This document shows positions 62,158-64,000 of a stretch of DNA of 64,000 nucleotides, piece by piece. This DNA comes from Porticoccaceae bacterium (GTDB lineage: Bacteria; Pseudomonadota; Gammaproteobacteria; Pseudomonadales; Porticoccaceae). The stretch lies in assembly GCA_024639885.1 (NCBI GenBank), contig JAHEGD010000014.1, forward strand, positions 39,919 through 103,918, read 5' to 3'. A program made the translations under genes and the position numbers. Within the stretch, counting starts at the first letter, position 1. Each line of letters opens with the position of its first letter. Under the pieces are notes generated by a model. The model saw only the letters and a program-made list of their open reading frames with translations, made no database searches and was not told where the DNA came from.

Positions 62158-62778
62158 TTACTTAGAGTAGAGCTCGATGATCAGGTTTTCGTTGATCTCG
62201 GCCGGCAGGTCTGAACGGTCGGGGAAGCGCACGAAGGTACCTTCCATCTTGTTGCCGTCGACCGAAACCCACTCAGAGTCACCGCGCTGGGCGGCCAGCT
62301 GCAGGGCAGTCGCCACACGCAGCTGCTTCTTAGAGCGCTCGCGGATAGAGACGACATCGCCTTCGGCGACGCGGTAAGAGGGGATGTTGACCTTCTGACC
62401 GTTGACCAGGATCGCGTTGTGGGCGACCAGCTGGCGGCACTCGGCGCGGGTAGAGCCAAAACCCATGCGGTAGACCACGTTGTCCAAGCGGCGCTCCAGC
62501 AGGGTCAACAGGTTCTCACCGGTGTTGCCTTTTATGCGGGCGGCCTCTTTGTAGTAGTTGCGGAACTGCTTCTCGAGCACACCGTAGATGCGGCGTACTT
62601 TCTGCTTCTCGCGCAACTGCACACCGTAGTCAGAGAGACGGCCGCGGCGCGCGCCGTGCTGGCCGGGTGCGCTCTCGGCGCGACATTTGCTCTCGAGGGG
62701 GCGAACGCCGCTCTTCAAGAACAGGTCGGTGCCTTCACGACGTGACAGTTTACAAGTGGGTCCAAGATATCTAGCCAT
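62158..62778 (-). CDS. rpsD: 30S ribosomal protein S4
   Basis: [24 protein letters not shown]. Confidence 0.98.
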   Translation of the reverse strand: MARYLGPTCKLSRREGTDLFLKSGVRPLESKCRAESAPGQHGARRGRLSDYGVQLREKQKVRRIYGVLEKQFRNYYKEAARIKGNTGENLLTLLERRLDNVVYRMGFGSTRAECRQLVAHNAILVNGQKVNIPSYRVAEGDVVSIRERSKKQLRVATALQLAAQRGDSEWVSVDGNKMEGTFVRFPDRSDLPAEINENLIIELYSK

Positions 62779-62802
62779 GCTTTAACTCTCTTCTTGCGAC
62801 GC

Positions 62803-63195
62803 TTATACGCGACGTTTTTTCGGCGGACGACAGCCGTTGTGCGGGATCGGCGTCACATCGGTGATGTTGGTAATCTTGTAGCCGGCGTTGTTGAGTGCGC
62901 GGACCGCAGACTCGCGGCCGGGGCCGGGGCCTTTGACTTGCACGTCAAGGTTTTTCAAGCCGTACTCTTTTGCCGCTTCACCGGCGCGCTCTGCTGCCAC
63001 CTGGGCGGCAAACGGGGTGCTCTTGCGCGAGCCGCGGAAGCCGGAGCCGCCTGCCGTCGCCCACGAGAGTGCATTACCCTGGCGGTCAGTAATAGTAACG
63101 ATGGTGTTGTTAAACGATGCGTAGATATGCGCTACGCCGTCAACGACACTCTTTTTGACCTTTTTACGGGTGGTTTTGCCAGTTGCTTTAGCCAT
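62803..63195 (-). CDS. rpsK: 30S ribosomal protein S11
   Basis: [46 protein letters not shown]. Confidence 0.98.
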   Translation of the reverse strand: MAKATGKTTRKKVKKSVVDGVAHIYASFNNTIVTITDRQGNALSWATAGGSGFRGSRKSTPFAAQVAAERAGEAAKEYGLKNLDVQVKGPGPGRESAVRALNNAGYKITNITDVTPIPHNGCRPPKKRRV

Positions 63196-63213
63196 TGCAA
63201 ACCGTTCCTCGGA

Positions 63214-63570
63214 TTACTTTTTAATGGGACGACGCGGCCCTTTACGGGTGCGTGCGTTAGTCTTGGTGCGCTGTCCGCGGAGCGGCAGATTGCGACGGTG
63301 ACGAATGCCGCGGAAACAACCGAGGTCCATCAGACGCTTGATGCTCATGCTCACTTCGCGACGCAGATCGCCTTCTACTGACAGTGCGCCGACCGCGTTG
63401 CGGACGTTGTCGAGCTCGCCTTCAGTGAGATCTGAAATTTTAGTTGTCTCTGCAATGCCCAGGTCGGCACACAGCTTCTTGGCAGTCGGTCGACCGATAC
63501 CGAACACGTAAGTCAACGAGATGACTGCGTGCTTGTTATCGGGAATGTTGACACCGGCAATTCGGGCCAT
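63214..63570 (-). CDS. rpsM: 30S ribosomal protein S13
   Basis: [26 protein letters not shown]. Confidence 0.98.
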   Translation of the reverse strand: MARIAGVNIPDNKHAVISLTYVFGIGRPTAKKLCADLGIAETTKISDLTEGELDNVRNAVGALSVEGDLRREVSMSIKRLMDLGCFRGIRHRRNLPLRGQRTKTNARTRKGPRRPIKK

Positions 63571-63679
63571 TCGCGTTACTCCACTCTCTTACTAAATTTA
63601 CCCAGCTCTTAGGCGCTTGCAGAACTCACTGCAAAAAGGCGCGGTAGAATACTGGCAGATGGTCAAAAAATCAACCAGA

Positions 63680-63796
63680 TTATCCTTGGCGTTGCTTGTG
63701 GCGCGGCTCGACGCTACAGATCACTCGAACCGACCCATTGCGACGGATAACCTTACAGTTCCGACACATCTTCTTAACGGATGCACGTACTTTCAT
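63680..63796 (-). CDS. rpmJ: 50S ribosomal protein L36 (38 aa, not in ORF track)
   Basis: [38 protein letters not shown]. Confidence 0.97.
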   Translation of the reverse strand: MKVRASVKKMCRNCKVIRRNGSVRVICSVEPRHKQRQG

Positions 63797-63823
63797 TGCA
63801 AACCTCTCTTTAAACGACTTTTG

Positions 63824-64000
63824 CTATTTACGACCAACGTTTTTCAGGTTGGCCTTTTTCATCAGCGAATCATATTGCTGCGACATCAAGTGCGACTGCA
63901 CCTGGGCCATAAAGTCCATGGTCACCACCACAGCAATCAACATCGAGGTGCCACCCAGGTAGAACGGCACGTTGAACTGTACATTGAGTACCATCGGCAA
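63824..64000 (-). CDS. secY: Preprotein translocase SecY, C-terminal end (truncated by window edge)
   Basis: ...[58 protein letters not shown]. Confidence 0.95.
   Translation of the reverse strand: MPMVLNVQFNVPFYLGGTSMLIAVVVTMDFMAQVQSHLMSQQYDSLMKKANLKNVGRK

Noticed and set aside
1-64000. CRISPR arrays, prophage or defence island
   Set aside because: No regularly spaced direct repeats, no cas, integrase, or phage structural genes seen in the ORFs

Overview
64 kb chromosomal window from a GC-rich gammaproteobacterium (Pseudomonas-like tmRNA tag ANDDNYALAA; marine oligotroph-like gene content is an inference). Most of it is core genome: secB/grxC, ntrBC-glnA, typA, rimO, slyD, a large phosphate locus (phoB, phoR, porin, pstSCAB, phoU, ppk, ppx), dxs-ispA-xseB, ssrA, purU, miaB-phoH-ybeY-corC-lnt, leuS-lptE-holA, murU-amgK, lptD-surA-pdxA-rsmA-apaG-apaH, and the alpha ribosomal operon with rpoA, running into secY. 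I see no CRISPR array, prophage or obvious defence island. The most interesting signals are in and around the phosphate locus. (i) An unlisted 59-aa ribbon-helix-helix-like ORF converges on phoB and is preceded by a three-unit, 11-bp-phased Pho box. (ii) A truncated TonB-receptor remnant separates phoB from phoR. (iii) The porin and pstS promoters are divergent, and the porin side carries an unusually long 11-bp-phased Pho-box array. Other points of note: a membrane cache-domain protein ending in a degenerate histidine-kinase dimerisation-like segment with no ATPase; a family of imperfect palindromic intergenic elements (two inverted copies after the DUF3604 gene, a related one after ssrA); a toxin-antitoxin pair with a perfect operator-like palindrome; and NtrC/sigma-54 sites at glnA plus a candidate NtrC site upstream of ntrBC. 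All calls come from reading the sequence and ORF translations; no database search was run.
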